Shown: positions 38,501-51,011, numbered from the stretch's first letter. The stretch is DNA of 64,000 bases from Klebsormidium nitens (GCA_000708835.1 DF237436.1:1-64000), one strand, 5' to 3'. Translations and numbers: made by a program. The notes: generated by a model not told the origin, from the sequence alone.

Positions 38501-41105
38501 ATCGCCCTGGCATAAACTGAACTCGACAGCATCCTTCGCTAGACCCGCTGGATAGGGAGGAAGCACAATAAGAGAGCCAGAGAGCTTTTTGGGATCAAAC
38601 GGCCATGACATCTGACGCATGCGAGGCGGGCAGCTAGCTGCGACATGGAGAGCTTTGCAATGTCCCGTTCACGTGCCCTACCTCCAAACCTTGATTTGCG
38701 TCAATTTCGAAGGTCGGATCGGTCCCCTGATGCAGATAGTCAGAACAGAGGCAGAGTGCGGAAACTCACAGATGCGAACCCCTTGTCATAGGGCGGCAGC
38801 GGCCTTTGTTGTGCGTGCATGTGTCCCAAGCCCGCTCCCGCTGCCCCACACGACTCGGGCAGCTCGGCGGCCGCAAGAGCGTGGGCCACAGCCCCTTCCA
38901 GAGCTAGCAGACCTGTCACACGGAAGGCCTGATGAACTTTCAGGGGCTCTGGAAACCTTCGAAGCTTTCAGGGATACATCTTTCGTCCAGATTATCAACT
39001 CAATAGAGAGCTCCGTCTAGACGGAGCTGGAGGGTCAATTCAGCGATCGAAGAGAATGAACGTTCCAAGCAGCTTCGAGTCGCTAGTTGTCTATTGATCC
39101 TTCACATAAAGTTTACGAAGGCTTTACCAGGAACGGGGAATTTCAGAAGAGGCTTCTCTGAAGGCCGGCAATCTCTTGAACCCGTCTATCCTGACACTTT
39201 TGAATGGTGATGCAATTTAATATGAGCGAATCCAAGGCCAACGAAGCATCAGACATGCTGCGACAAAGCATCACAGAGATTGGTGGGGTCTCACCTGACG
39301 TCAGATACTTTTGTGTGGGGCACGCGGTGGGGAACTGATAGCTGCCTGCATCTGGTGCACGGCATGAGGACTTGTCTACCGGTGAGTCGTTGTCATTTGA
39401 AGAAGGAAGGTAGGAGCCGTTGATCCTGATTGTGTACTCAATGTCTGATGGCAGTGCGGTAGCCTGCTCAGGTATGTTGAAGACCAGGCCGGCATAGACC
39501 GTCTGCATAGGAAGCCCAAAAACATAAGGGCAATGGGTATTGTGGTTGGTGGCTGCATTGGATACCTGCCTGGAAGTCTAAACTTTGGAAACCCCAACAG
39601 GTTGACTTCCCCCTTAATCTGGGCTGAGTCAGGCTTATGATCTGTCACCCAAGTCTGTCTTGCGTCTATTGCAATTTGCGGGCCGCTCTTATGATTGAGA
39701 GTCTGATCTACAGCCAAAGGTCTCATAGTACAAGGATCGAAACAAAGTCTTTGCAGTGCTTAGATTGAAAAGCGCCCTTACCCCAGCATTCTGGTTATAT
39801 GCTGTGACGAGCTCGGCTTCCGTCGCATACCCTCTAACGGTCAGCGTCGGAAGGCCGGGATAGGTGGCTTCCAGAAAGTTTGCGGCACCCTGGACGACGG
39901 TCTGAATCGCCGCCCCCGGAGGAACAAAGCCGAGCTGCATCATGCAACACAATTTTCTCGCTCTTCAGTTGCTACCACGATGAGTATGTAACAAGTCTAA
40001 TGATGCATAAGACCCTGGCCGCTAGGCGACACTCTTGCGCTGGGAATGTTAGAAGAGTACACCATACAGACTTCCATCATTTAACAGCAGATGACCATTA
40101 AAGTGTCGGTCAACTGTCAACCAGGACCTTTGAAGACTTTGAAGTTTTTGGTTCAACTTCTGTTGGAATGGAGACCTGGCATGAGTCAGAATTGGCTACT
40201 GCCACCTACCACTGTCTCTTCATAGGAGCGGTCAGCCAGCTCCCAGCATGCACTGCCACTCCCGTCCAGATTGTTGCACACAGCGTCAGTGATTGGCTGG
40301 CTGGGGAGCGCGGGCAAATTTAGCACTGGCTGCACCACCTTCATGAACACCAGCAGCAGCAATATGTACATCTGCGCAGAAAGTAAGCTTATTTCATCAT
40401 AGCCAGGCAGCTCCCAATCCATCTATTCCAACCCAGACTTGGACTCGATGTTGGCCCGGGGACACTCCCCAGAGATCAGCATCAACCCAAGAACTTGTCG
40501 AAATGATCAGTGCCAGCAAGGTGGATGAACTTCCGAGGATAAGGGGCATTGATGAGAATGACTAGATGGGGGAAAGCGTTCCCCTCTGCCATTCAGAAAA
40601 GTATAGCTTAACAGTAGGCAAATGGTGAAGGCAGTGGATTGTAGTTCCATCTTAACAATGGCACCCCCAGCTCGTCACCATGACAGCTGGCCGATGTCAC
40701 ATGCCACAAACTCTGCATTTGCCAGAACCACATTGGCTCCTGGGGAAGGACATTAAAGGAAGAAGTAGACATGACTCATGCCTGAAGTGTTCTTGCAGAA
40801 TTGCCAAACACTCAGGACCAGGGATGCAGATGATGCAACAAAAGCGGGCTGGTGGAAGAAAGTAGTCAGTGAGCACAGGTTAGGAGACGCTTCAAGTGGT
40901 GAAGTCTCATGCAGAATGAACCTCAATTGGGGCAAACAAAAGCAACCAAATGAGGCAGTGCCCTGGCTACTTTATCGGTGTTGCACGGATTAGTACCACT
41001 CACGGGCAGAAAGATTTCCTGCAACGTCCTCCCCCCATCACGCGTCTTGATCCTCCAATTGCGGAGCAGCGTGGCCTGCATTTGGACATGCCATGGAGCA
41101 GCCAT
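25192..41105 (-). CDS. Full-length ABCA-type ABC transporter (25 exons, 1789 aa)
   Basis: Exons: 41105-41004, 40371-40210, 39934-39782, 39502-39295, 38912-38770, 38372-38268, 37907-37812, 37509-37384, 37101-36797, 36377-36190, 35787-35386, 34889-34531, 33761-33602, 33131-32871, 32524-32241, 31837-31697, 31171-30788, 30175-29830, 29321-29090, 28755-28542, 28168-28082, 27688-27521, 26814-26580, 26141-26033, 25591-25192. Every junction is in phase. The order is TMD1-NBD1-TMD2-NBD2. TMD1 has the large lumenal loop after the first helix and WYLDNVWP before NBD1. NBD1 has Walker A GHTGSGKS (629-636), Q-loop VCPQSN and Walker B VVVLDEPTRGLD. NBD2 has Walker A GPAAAGKS (1492-1499), FCPQGD and LLLDEPTFG. 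ABCA proteins usually move lipids across membranes. Here the signatures read LDESARRKL (746 on) and APPGTLRKL (1592 on), and the switch histidines are Asp and Ser. The start ATG at 41105 follows an in-frame GTG at 41141. Confidence 0.92.
29518..29553. repeat. (CT)18 microsatellite in an ABCA intron
   Basis: An uninterrupted 36-base CT run lies in the intron between exons 30175-29830 and 29321-29090. On the coding strand it is (GA)n, so it is not the polypyrimidine tract of the acceptor. Confidence 0.95.
30628..30742. repeat. 62-bp-offset imperfect duplication in an ABCA intron
   Basis: Blocks starting ACGAGTCTCCGAG at 30628 and ACGAGTTCCCGAG at 30690 share AGAGCAAGGC and a final TCGCAG. They lie in the intron after exon 31171-30788. 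Confidence 0.65.
33721..33941. repeat. Duplicated 5' end of ABCA exon 13
   Basis: A 40-base block at 33721-33760, the start of the exon beginning at 33761 on the - strand, is repeated at 33902-33941 in the preceding intron with 7 mismatches. Both contain GCCGCAGGAGCGCCT. The intronic copy lacks the acceptor AG and is not part of the reading frame. Confidence 0.75.
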
Positions 41106-41324
41106 TGTGGTCGCAGGTTGCGGCTCCACGTATCCTTTCACCTCAAAAGAAAAGTGGTCATTGGCATTGGCATGAGCGCATCAAGAGGCAAGAACGTGAG
41201 TGCTGCTCGACTTCTTGAATCAGAATTGCATTGCATGAGCACTGCATGATGATGACAGAACTTCAGGAAGAACTCGAAGCACGGCCTCTAAAGAGTCTAG
41301 TACCGTGGCAGCTGTCAGCTAGCG

Positions 41325-41420
41325 CGCCGCGCGCGCGTCTCTTTATATGGTGCAGTGGGCGCCGCGCGCCGCGCCATCGGCCGCGCCGGCTTGGGCGCAC
41401 CGCGGCCGGAGTCCACCGTG
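41325..41420. promoter_or_regulatory. GC-rich core promoter of the ABCA gene
   Basis: A sharply GC-rich patch of CGCGCG runs, with CCATATAAAG on the - strand at 41350-41341. This could be a TATA box about 236 bases before the ABCA start codon, so the 5' leader would be about 200 bases long. Placement is inferred from base composition and position only. Confidence 0.4.
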
Positions 41421-43721
41421 CACGCGGCCGCCACTGTCCACAGGCTCCTAGCTCTTGCGACACTGAGTGACGAACTTGGGCATACAGCACGACTGAAAAG
41501 TGATGCTTTCCAGTGGTTTGCATGTTTCGGCTGGCTTCTTGCGTTGCTAGACTGAGTCACGGTGCAAATGTGAATGCGAACTAGACGTATGTGTCAACAA
41601 TTTTCCGTTCTTCTGTTTGTCGGGAAGGCAGTCGTGCAGAAATATGATGCAGATAATGACCGGGGCTTGGAGATTCACAGTTGGAGACACCGAACTTGGA
41701 AATGTGGCCCGAGCTAGTATGCCACTGCACAATGTCCAATGAATGTTGGGTTACACGGATGTCCACATCGTAACATTCTCGCGGTTGCTTTGTTAAAAAC
41801 GGTTGCTCTGCCGGGGGTCTTTCATGCCTTACATCACGCACATCATTGTCATGTTCACGCAAAGCGGCCCTTTGGGCAAAGGACTCAAGGCATCCCCAAT
41901 TCATTGTCGGAATGATCCCTAAATCTGCTCCGGCCTACGAACTGACCGCTACAATTGTTGAAGGAAGCATGTAGGTATCAAGTTAGGTCCTTCGGTTGGC
42001 TTGTTGATGAATCCCTGGTTTGAGTGTGGTTTGAGTCTGGTCAGTAGTACATCGCCATAGCAATTTCCAACGTGGCCACGAGTTCCAGCAGCTGCGAAAC
42101 GATTGCGTTTGAAGGACACTGCATGGTCCCTGTCACAACCCTGCAGGAGAGGGGATTACTTCAGAAGAGCTTACATTCACCAACGGACAAGTCACAAAAG
42201 GCAGTTGCTGATCCTCTGCAAGACATGCCCATGCTCGATCCAACACTGACATCCGAGAAGGACCTCTATCGCTCTTTATTTAGACAGCCCAGCCATTTCT
42301 AACAAAGGCAAGTGTAGGCCCCCTTCTGTTGCGCCCCGGAATCAGCAATTGACAGAATTCGCAACTACGCAAGCTCGCTATGTAAGTTGTACTACACTAT
42401 GTTCCATAGCAGGAAGCGTGCAGCTTGAGGTGTGCGCCTGTCCACAAAGGCTTGGTTGAGGCTTGCCAAAGTCGCACCTCGAAAGAAGCGGCACAAACCC
42501 CCTTCCATTATCTCAGACACATCTTGACGGGTTCCCCACCCTTCGGAGGCCTGTTGAATACTGTTGAATTGTCTTCGTGCTAAAGCGCCATGCAGCTCCG
42601 TTGCAGGCGAGGCAGATGGGCCGGGGTCTGACTGCCGATGTTTATCAGCTGCAAGCCGGCAGTGGAACCATGATATGGCGATCTGGACGCATCCACAACT
42701 CCGAAACTAACCGGTTGATAGCACACTCAAGACGCTGCAGAGCGAATGGAAGGACAAAACTTGGGACGAGGTCAGTCGACTGCACGCTTCACTCACGAAG
42801 TCAGCGAGAAACTCCTGTCATCTATGCTTCGGTAATGTACACATCAAAGCTCGTCCCAGAAAGCCTGACAATCTGAAAGAAACCTCGTGCAGATGGATTA
42901 TCGCTAGATGAACCCAGAAAGAGTAACTTTGGTATACAGCAATATCCAGCGACTTGGTATTACGCGCTGCTGCCTGATCATATGAGATCAGGGAGAGCTT
43001 CTCAAACAAGCCAAGTCAACAGCAGTCGTCAAACCCAATCTCCGCTGGACGTATCTTTCCATGCTCCACCCGGAAAGTGTGCTGCAGTATGAGCCACCGG
43101 CACGTTTCGTATGCTTCTGAGTTCGTGAGAAAATATCCGTTAAAAAAAAAGCTGTGATTAGGGAGTCAGCTTGGACAAAGAATTTGAAACTGTTTAAACA
43201 CTAGACGAACGTAGTTTCAACCCATCGGGCAAAGGCTGGAAGTGGCACCTGGTGAAATCTATTTGGACCCGCCAAGCACAGGATCTGCCATAATCCTCGA
43301 AAGACGTTCTGCCAGAACGACGTACTTCCATAATCCTCGCAGATAGCGCGAAGGCATTTGAGATCAAGGGAAAGAAGAAAGATAACGTGCAAAAGCCTGA
43401 TCATTTGCAATTTATTAGTGCCAGAGAAGATTCAATCGACCCCTTGTTTGACGCGTGGTTTGCTAGTGTATTGGCTGGGCTGAGAATGAACTCTGGTTTG
43501 ATATTTCGAGCAAGAAAGAGTCACTTCGAAACCGCTTTCCGATTTTTGAAATCGACAAATCCGGCAGCATTGAAAGAGGACCAGCACGCAAGAGGTTTAC
43601 CTTGATCAAAGGTTCGAGCACGTTAGCTGTTGTACAGGAAATGCAGTCTGGATGGAGTCGTTCTGTTTGGCGTGGCTGGAAGGGCCGGCTGAATGCTCAG
43701 AGGACGACGACCCTCTGTGCT
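41421..43721. other. Intergenic region upstream of ABCA, downstream of MED19
   Basis: About 2.3 kb without a supported exon. The open frames here (for example 42072-42302 and 42577-42876 on +) carry no recognisable motif, and the first opens with GTG. Expected content is distal ABCA promoter and the MED19 3' UTR. Confidence 0.45.
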
Positions 43722-45432
43722 TCATGATTTGCCTTCCGACTTCTTGCTCTGAAGGGGTGCACAGAGAAAAGCATCAGCACTGAAAAAGCAGGACGAAATA
43801 TAGATTGCAGTGCTTGCAACTCCTGTTTGGCTGTGTCAACACTTCAGGATCGCTTCGATAGCGCACCAACCAACAACTGAAGCGCATGCTATTGCCACGG
43901 TGCCACCAAGGAGCTTGCCGGTTCCGCAGCTGTACTTGCGCAATTGCCCTACCTTTTTACTTTTGTGACGGTCGTCTGTCTCCTCTCCTTCTCGATGCTT
44001 CCGCTTCTGCTCAAGCAACAAACGACGACCACTGAGTCAGGGAACAGTAAAATGAATCCTTCCGGTGCGCCTATAAAGTGTTCTTCGAATCTTCCAATTT
44101 TCGAATCTTCAAGAATGCATATCCAAGCATTTAGAGAGCATGGAACAGGATTGTTAAGAGCGGACCATGATTTAGACATTCTTGTCAGCCCCTCTTTGTC
44201 ACGAAGGAGTTGATTTGCGTTAAGTTGGGGCAAGCCCTGGATGTTAGGTAAGTGAAAGGGTCAAAAATGAAATTACTCTCGGCAGATTGAAAGGAAGCAA
44301 TAGTAAACGCGCTGCACATTTCTAAAACTGATGGGGTACTCAGAAGCGTGTAGCAAAGGGGAAACCGGCAAGCCTTAGGCATCAACTTTAAGTCTTGCTC
44401 CGCAATCCATGATCCACACGCGGTGATGATGCAAAACAAATGACACCATCGTCGCCCGTGTCCGCATTGAATCGGCCACGCATCCAATGGCAAGATACCA
44501 CCAACGCACAGATATGTAGTGCAAACTTTGTAGTCGACAGCAAGCCGTGCGAAGAACTAAGCCGCATACCTTCTTCTTGTCCTTCTTGCGGTCTCCCTCC
44601 TCTCCTTCCCGATCCCTGTGCTTGCTGCTGTGCTTCTTCTTCTTCTTTTTGTCTTCTTCTTTTTTCCCGTTGCTTCTGTCCACTTCCTTGACAAGTGGTG
44701 GGGTGTAGGTTGGGGAGCCAAGATCTTCCTGTGAACACAGAAAAGTCTTCGTTCATTTCTTAGCCAGCCCCGTCCTGTAAGTTTTGACACTCGAAGCTTG
44801 TGGAGATTGTACGGGGGACATTTGAGCAATACACCGGCACCCGGCATCATAGACTTGATCCACCACACTGCCAATCAATCCACCACCCACAGATGCGCCA
44901 GAAAAGAAGATCGCATTCAAAAGAAGGGAACACCCCTATCCTTCTGTTAGTTCTATTGCAGCATAGCTACGGGATCAAATTCAACACTCATATTCCTGCC
45001 TAAACAGCAGAGAATTTCACACGCGGTGTTATAATAGAAGGGGCTAACGGTCATTTATGTTGTAGGCAATGATGACCCCTCCCTTTCTGCTCGTCCAGTG
45101 CACGTGGAAATACGAAACTAGCCACTTGCTGGCAGGACCTCAGCAGCCCTGACTGACCTGCGCCAGCTCGACTGGCTCTTCACTTCGGAAGGTGAATGCA
45201 CTCCGCAGCGCATCCAGACCCAGAGGCACAATTGGGACATTCTCAGTAGCAACGCCTGGCCAAGTCCCTTCCAGCAGCTGGCAGAGCTCCATTCCTTGGC
45301 CTCTGCGCAGAGCAGTATCGCCAACCGGCCTCTTCAAGTAGCTGGACTCGGCTATGAAGCCCGGGGGTGCTGGGGCCTGGAGGGTGTCGGCGCCAAACTG
45401 GAGGCCGCTGTCGAAGGTGACTTCAGGTGGAA
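43722..45432 (-). CDS. MED19: Mediator subunit 19 (plant type), 5' exon unresolved
   Basis: Four coding exons are clear: 45432-45158, 44728-44570, 44006-43953 and 43748-43722. The core exon contains SYLKRPVGDTALRRGQGMEL and VPLGLDALRSAFTFRSEEPV. These match the conserved core of plant MED19 (hallmarks VGDTEIRKGEGM and FDLDILREAF). The exon 44728-44570 encodes SPTYTPPLVKE and a long Lys/Arg/Glu/Asp tail. The last exons (KRKHREGEETDD...KSKKSEGKS, stop TGA) complete the basic nuclear-type C-terminus usual for the family. The protein would act in the head/middle region of the nuclear Mediator complex. The first listed exon begins in phase 1 and has no usable ATG, so at least one 5' exon lies between 45433 and the RPL14 promoter; I could not place it. 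The N-terminus differs from the usual land-plant FGRGPRELTG start. Confidence 0.85.
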
Positions 45433-46656
45433 CTGCAATGTAGGGGAGGGAGGCATTGTGAACCTCATGAAACACTGACAATGCGGTGGAGTGGTGGTGC
45501 AATGCAAACTAAGGTTTGATCAGGAATGGGAGAAACCCCATGTCACATTACAGGTCTGGATCACTTGACCAGCATGAGCAACCTTCTTATGGACAAAGCC
45601 AGGATGTGCAGCCTTCCTAAACAGCCAGTATCTGAACCAACTAGCCCAAACCAGATTGATTGTCTGAAAATTCGCTTAACATTTTGAGCAGAGCTCAGTC
45701 CCGCACGAGACATGCATGCTTCCAACATTTTCAGAAGTTCCTTGCAGGCTGCAACAATAATGGGTTTGATGCTCCAAGAAGTCTCCACACTTGGTGGTGG
45801 CACAGGGTCTTTGGATATGCCAGCAACGCAATGCACTTGCCTTCAGTTGCTCGAAGGAGTTGGAAAGCGGGAGTCTGGACCGAGGAATTGCCGGGCTCCA
45901 TTCTTTGCTTTCGAAATTTGCTCGGACAATGCAGGTCGAAGACCACTGCTGCCAACGATGTCAGAATAACATTTCTCGGCAGAGTATAAAACTGTTCGTC
46001 TATCAGAAGATGCTGGATAGACGAGCCTGATGCAATAGGACAGGTTTGCAGAAAGCCAAGTGAACTCAGTATGAGCAGAAGCCGAACATGGCAAATTATT
46101 CAGCTTGTTGGAGGCGCTTGACGCCCGCCATGTTCTCTGATCGAAGGCAAAGAACATGTGAGCCATGATGCCCACGTTTGGAACGAATGAGAGACGGGTG
46201 TGCTGGAAATGGCGTCCAACCTTGGCCATCATCACGCCCTCCTTGCTTGTCCGGTAAGCGTCCTCTTTCTGAGGACAAGCACGGGGCACTGATAGGAACT
46301 CCTGACCGTCCGATCACGTCATCGGTCCTTGCAGACGAACGAGATGACAGGTTACTCGTTTCCACGTGATGAGGTCAGCATGTCACGTCGTACAAAGGGT
46401 TCTAAATATAACCCTACGTTCCGAAGACCGCGGGGATGGTTACTACTAATATTTATGGTTTAAAGACTCGTATTGCCGGTTATCCGACTTGATAGTGGTC
46501 AATCTTAACCTTCTCGAACTTCTCTGCTGCTGAAATGTGACCGTATGCGGGATGACTTTCCGAGGAACCTCGGAGGAGACATCTCTCCGCCCGCGAGCTT
46601 GCTTCCTCCTCTTCTGCCCTCTTGTTTGACACGGGCGAAAACGCAGGGCCGCCACC
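45433..46656. promoter_or_regulatory. Shared MED19/RPL14 upstream region
   Basis: This head-to-head interval must hold the missing MED19 5' exon(s) and both promoters. A pyrimidine-rich tract at 46602-46623 (one G) lies about 35 bases before the RPL14 ATG. It resembles the CT-rich starts of ribosomal-protein mRNAs. Open frames such as 46365-46096 on - begin with GTG, and their only in-frame ATG is too close to the stop. Confidence 0.5.
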
Positions 46657-49277
46657 ATGGTGAGTTTTTCGCCCACGGCTGAGAGACATGCCCTTGGTGC
46701 AGGGGCTGTCCTACTCTTCACGGTGATATACGACCGGAGGGCTAAGCTGTTGGCTACCGTAGTTCGACCGCCTCTCTTGTTGTAAAAAGGTCGAGCACAT
46801 TTTCATTTGAGTTCGACGGTTGGAGTCTTCTCATCAGCTTGATCCTGGACTGTATTGCTCGTAAAGAGAACAAATGGTCCGTGGCATTCTTCTGTGTAGG
46901 TTTTCAGGCGGTTTGTGGAGATTGGCCGGGTGGCTCTCATCAACTATGGTGAGAACTACGGCAAGCTGGTCGTCATCACCGACGTGGTCGATCACAACAG
47001 GGTGAGGCAATATTCTGGTGATGCATGCCTTTTGGGGTGCAAGTTGTGACCGGTATGAGCAGGCTGGAATGAGTGAAGAAGAGGAAGAGGCAGCAATTTC
47101 CCAGGAAAGGCGGCATGGTAAAGGATGTGCTTTGGCTGGCAGGCATCTGTTGAGAATGGTTATTGGAATATTCTGCTACATGAAGATACGTGGTAATGGT
47201 TACCTGAGCAGTGGAGGGAATGTGGTGTGCATCCTACAGAGGGCAGCTCTATGATGGCGCCTTTGGTCCAGCACGCGGCTCTTGAAAAGTTGATGAGGTG
47301 ACGCAAGAAGAGCAACTGGCAAAAAGGACATGCCCTGGCCATTAGACAGTCCTGCAAATCAAATCACGGGCTCAATTACGGGCAAGTAGATCTTAGTGAA
47401 CATTCTCTTTTCTTGGGACTGCCACATGTTGAGCTGAGGAAGGCTTCCAACCAAGGTTGCTGCTGAGCCTTATGAAAGTGCATCGGAGCTTGTGGAAAGC
47501 AAAGGGGATTCTTGGCATCTGGAGAAGCAGTAATAGTTTTAAAAGGAGATTTGGGACTCGTGCGCTCTCGTGAAAGTTGCAGTCTAGTCAACGGGCTTGA
47601 TTGAGCATGCCACGCCAGCACGAACAACAAATTGGCACCTCTGAGACACAAAGCTTGGGAGACCTGGGGGGCACAGCTAGTTCCTGCACACATCCGAGCA
47701 GCAAGACCCTTATTGGCGATCGACAAGGCCGCGGTGTCAGCCTGTTTTGTCAGATTGCTTGTATCTTCTACGGAGTGTCCTGCCGTGGGATGTCACTTAA
47801 GGCGTCCACTCTAAAAACAGTGCGAGGAAACTTGAAGGAGTCTTTCCCGTGTAATACCACCTATTTCTGAAGCGAGCATTCTGACGGGCTTCTTCTCTAT
47901 ATGCAGGCCCTTGTTGACTCTCCTGACATGGTGCGCACTGTGATCAACTTCAAGAGGCTTACGCTGACCGACATCACAATTGAGATCCGGAGACTTGCAA
48001 GGAAGAAGGAGCTCAAGGAGGCCATTGAGGCGGGCGGTAAGTTGTCTGCTTCGACAAGTCTGCTTCGTGTTTATTTACTATGTGAAATTGGTTCATGTGA
48101 TTTACTGGCTGACAGGCTTCTATCAGGTCAGTGTACTTGTTGCTTTGGACCGTAGTGAAGGTGCTGGCTTTCAGCAGGAGTGACCTACACAGCTTTGTTT
48201 AGTTGGGCCTTGGTGCACTATGGAATCGGGGGGGGTGGTGCAGGTTGGCTTTGTTGTTGTGTTCTAGGACGCTGTCTTTCAAGAAAAGCAGCTGGGCAAA
48301 GTGCCCAGTGTTTGCTCGACACATCGGGCACAGGGCAAGGGATGCTGCTGGCCTGTCGGCTCAGCCATGGGAAATTGTTTCCTTTAGGAGCTCGAGCAGT
48401 TCGGCAAGTTGTCCAGGCACTTGGCAAGCATAAAGGATGGTTCTAAGTTTAGCAGACGAGCGCAACTGCAAGGGGGCCAGGTTGGTAGTCTAGCAGGCGA
48501 GTGCGTCTGCTCAAGACAAGGATCTCACGCGGGCCCTTATGCTGGCTGCAGAGGTGCACAAGAAGTGGGCGGCCAGCTCATGGGGCAGGAAGCTGGCGGT
48601 GCAGGACAAGCGGGCGAAGCTGGGCGACTTTGACAGGTTCAAGGTCATGGTGGCCAGAGTCAAGGTGAGCCGCTGAAAGAGGGGGAATTGCCAAACCTGG
48701 GCTTTGAGACCTCTTTCGCTGTCACTGTGGGGTTGTCTTGTTTCCGTAAAGTGTGAGTCGCCGCGTGTTGGGAATGCTTCCGCAAATGCAGAGCAGCTTG
48801 GTCTCGGGTGTGCCCGCAGAGAGTTATTGGGGTACTGCCTCATGGGTGTGCTTTTGCGAAGGGAAAAAATGGGAGTATATTCTTAATGTGGGGTTTCACT
48901 AGAGTTCATTGGACGGCATTGGACGGCAGAATGAATCTTATCGAGCCCGCTATGACCCCTGCTCTTTATATAACCCAAGAAACGTGAGTCTGGTATTGAT
49001 CCGGTGGAAACCCGCGTTGGAAGTCAACTGGTCGGGCTTGGGCTCAATTCGCAGACCTGGGCTGGAAGTGTCACTATCAAACATTCGTCGCATGTGGGAG
49101 AATCTTGCTGCAGCTTGGGCACAAACGCATCCGTCAGCCCGTTTGGCATCAAGTGCAATCTTTACGCTTTCCATTCATGGGGGAGACTGGCATCGCTGAC
49201 TGTGGTTTTGTCGCTCCCCTTTGCAGAGGAGTGCCGTCCTCAAGCGGGAGCTGGCCAAGCTGAGGAAAACAAAGTAA
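46657..49277 (+). CDS. RPL14: 60S ribosomal protein L14 (eL14)
   Basis: Five exons, 46657-46659, 46900-47001, 47907-48036, 48552-48664 and 49227-49277, give 132 residues, the usual size in plants. Exon 1 is only the ATG, in a strong GCCACCATGG context, followed at once by the donor GTGAGT. The protein reads [20 protein letters not shown], then [13 protein letters not shown], then [10 protein letters not shown] with [10 protein letters not shown], then [18 protein letters not shown] with [13 protein letters not shown], and ends [15 protein letters not shown]. All of these are signature stretches of eL14, a cytosolic large-subunit protein. The 905-base intron 2 was scanned for C/D or H/ACA snoRNA boxes without a convincing hit. 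Confidence 0.97.
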
Positions 49278-51011
49278 CCTGGACACTGGCATCTGTCAAC
49301 GAAATGCCAATTACGGTTATTGCTTTCATTTTCCGCGCTTTTCCAGTCCAGCCCTCCCCATTGGCTGGCTGAGTTGCTGCTCTCTTTCTTTCATCATTGT
49401 TCCTTGCTTGCGAAGTGACTTTTCGGGCCTCAGTAAAGCTATGTTCTGACCCATTTGTGACCACCCAACATCGAGGTGTGCCGGGCCTAAGTGAGTTTGT
49501 TGCTAAGCGTCCGCCCGACTGTACATGCGTATGAAACTATGAAACTAGCGAGTGTGCATGGATGCCGCCGAGCTCGCCACTTAACTTACTGCGCACTTAC
49601 AGAGTGGCGGCCACTGCCAGGCCAGTTGTTCATTCATGTCTAAGGGTTCATCACATTTGGCTGCGGCATTGAGTACGAAATGAGACCACCACACATTCAG
49701 GGGCCTGCGTTCATTATATGCCGTCATAACCAGCTTCACAGCAGATCGGATCAACAAAAGTGGTCATGGGAAATCATGCAATTTGGACTGCACATATTAT
49801 ATAACACATGCTTGAACTTCAATATCGAAGTATATACATGTCGCGCCCGTCTCATCCTTGACTCAGTCCGGAATCAATCTGGCATGCACGAAACAATCAC
49901 ATATTATTGGTCGTTATATGTGACGAGACACAGCTTGCAAACTTACGTACAGCGGTGTTATACAATCTGACTCTAATGCAAGCGATGCTGCGTCACAGAG
50001 ATCACCTAAACGCTCAATAACGGAAGGATTGAGAATCGAGATGTCAAACATTCCTAGCTCCGTATACAGATACAATTCTGCTCTAGGTTTCGAGAGGTGC
50101 CAGCACATGGGCTCTTGAATCAACGCCCAAGGATCCGTGCATATGTTAAGCCAAAAGTCAAAATATAACACTAAATTGATTAAATCTACACTGCAAGCAC
50201 AAGAAACTGTTCACTTAAGCTTGCTTTTAACCTCCTGCACCTATCGCCTCTCACCTTGGACTTAGGGATTCAAAGCGTAAGAATGTCTGCACCTGAAAGA
50301 TTGACTAACAGCTTGCCGCTCAATTCAAAAACGGTCCAGCCCCCAAGAATTGACTCCAACCTCATCTGACCATCTAATCACTCGCTAATTAAGGTTACGG
50401 CAAACCTGGTCAATACCTTGTCTTTGAAATTCCGACTGCTGCTGAGGAACCTCAACTCAAGAATCTGCTGGAGGGATGCACCTGTCTAAGGCTGAGTCGA
50501 AGGAAGTCTTTGCTTTGCAATCGCGAAGCTTTGCGAACCCGTAAGTTTGTACCATAAAATCCTCAATAGTAGATTGTCCTACTACCTCTACTTTGTAAGT
50601 CTTACACGAGAGAAGTCCCGCCAAAAAGTGAACAATACCCTTTGCTACGGCCGCAGAGCTGCCTTTGACTTCTTCTTTGCTGCTTTAATCTGGCCCAGTT
50701 GTTAATAGCCCCTGCTGCGAGTACCTCTCTCAATACCGACAATGTCTGTTTCTCGAAATATCAACTCCGACAAGTACTGCCATCCGGTGATCCGCACGAC
50801 CCAACCCTACGACCACACGTCCCCATGTCCCGGCCCTTCTCCCCGCCTTTCGCCCTTGACGGACGTACCGGCCCTTTCGACGTCCGATCCCGCTCCTCTA
50901 ACAACCAGCGCTCTTCTTGAATCGGGACGCGCCCTGCATCCCCTCTCTGAACTCTCGCACATCTAGCCTGGCTCTTTCTACCCGCCCTAGTTCTTCTCTC
51001 ACACCCGTCAC
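49278..51011. other. Convergent intergenic region
   Basis: 1.7 kb between the RPL14 stop (+) and the RING gene stop (-). It is locally A+T-rich (49700-50200). No exon, structured RNA or repeat that I could support. Confidence 0.5.

Noticed and set aside
41106-41141. Longer ABCA N-terminus
   Set aside because: The frame opens with GTG at 41141; the ATG at 41105 has good context and matches the short cytosolic N-tail of ABCA proteins.
46096-46365. Candidate first exon of MED19
   Set aside because: The frame begins with GTG, its only ATG is near the stop, and the only donor giving the right phase is a poor GTTGGA.
47002-47906. Intronic snoRNA in RPL14 intron 2
   Set aside because: A TTGATGA near 47290 has no CTGA box at a suitable distance and no closing stem.
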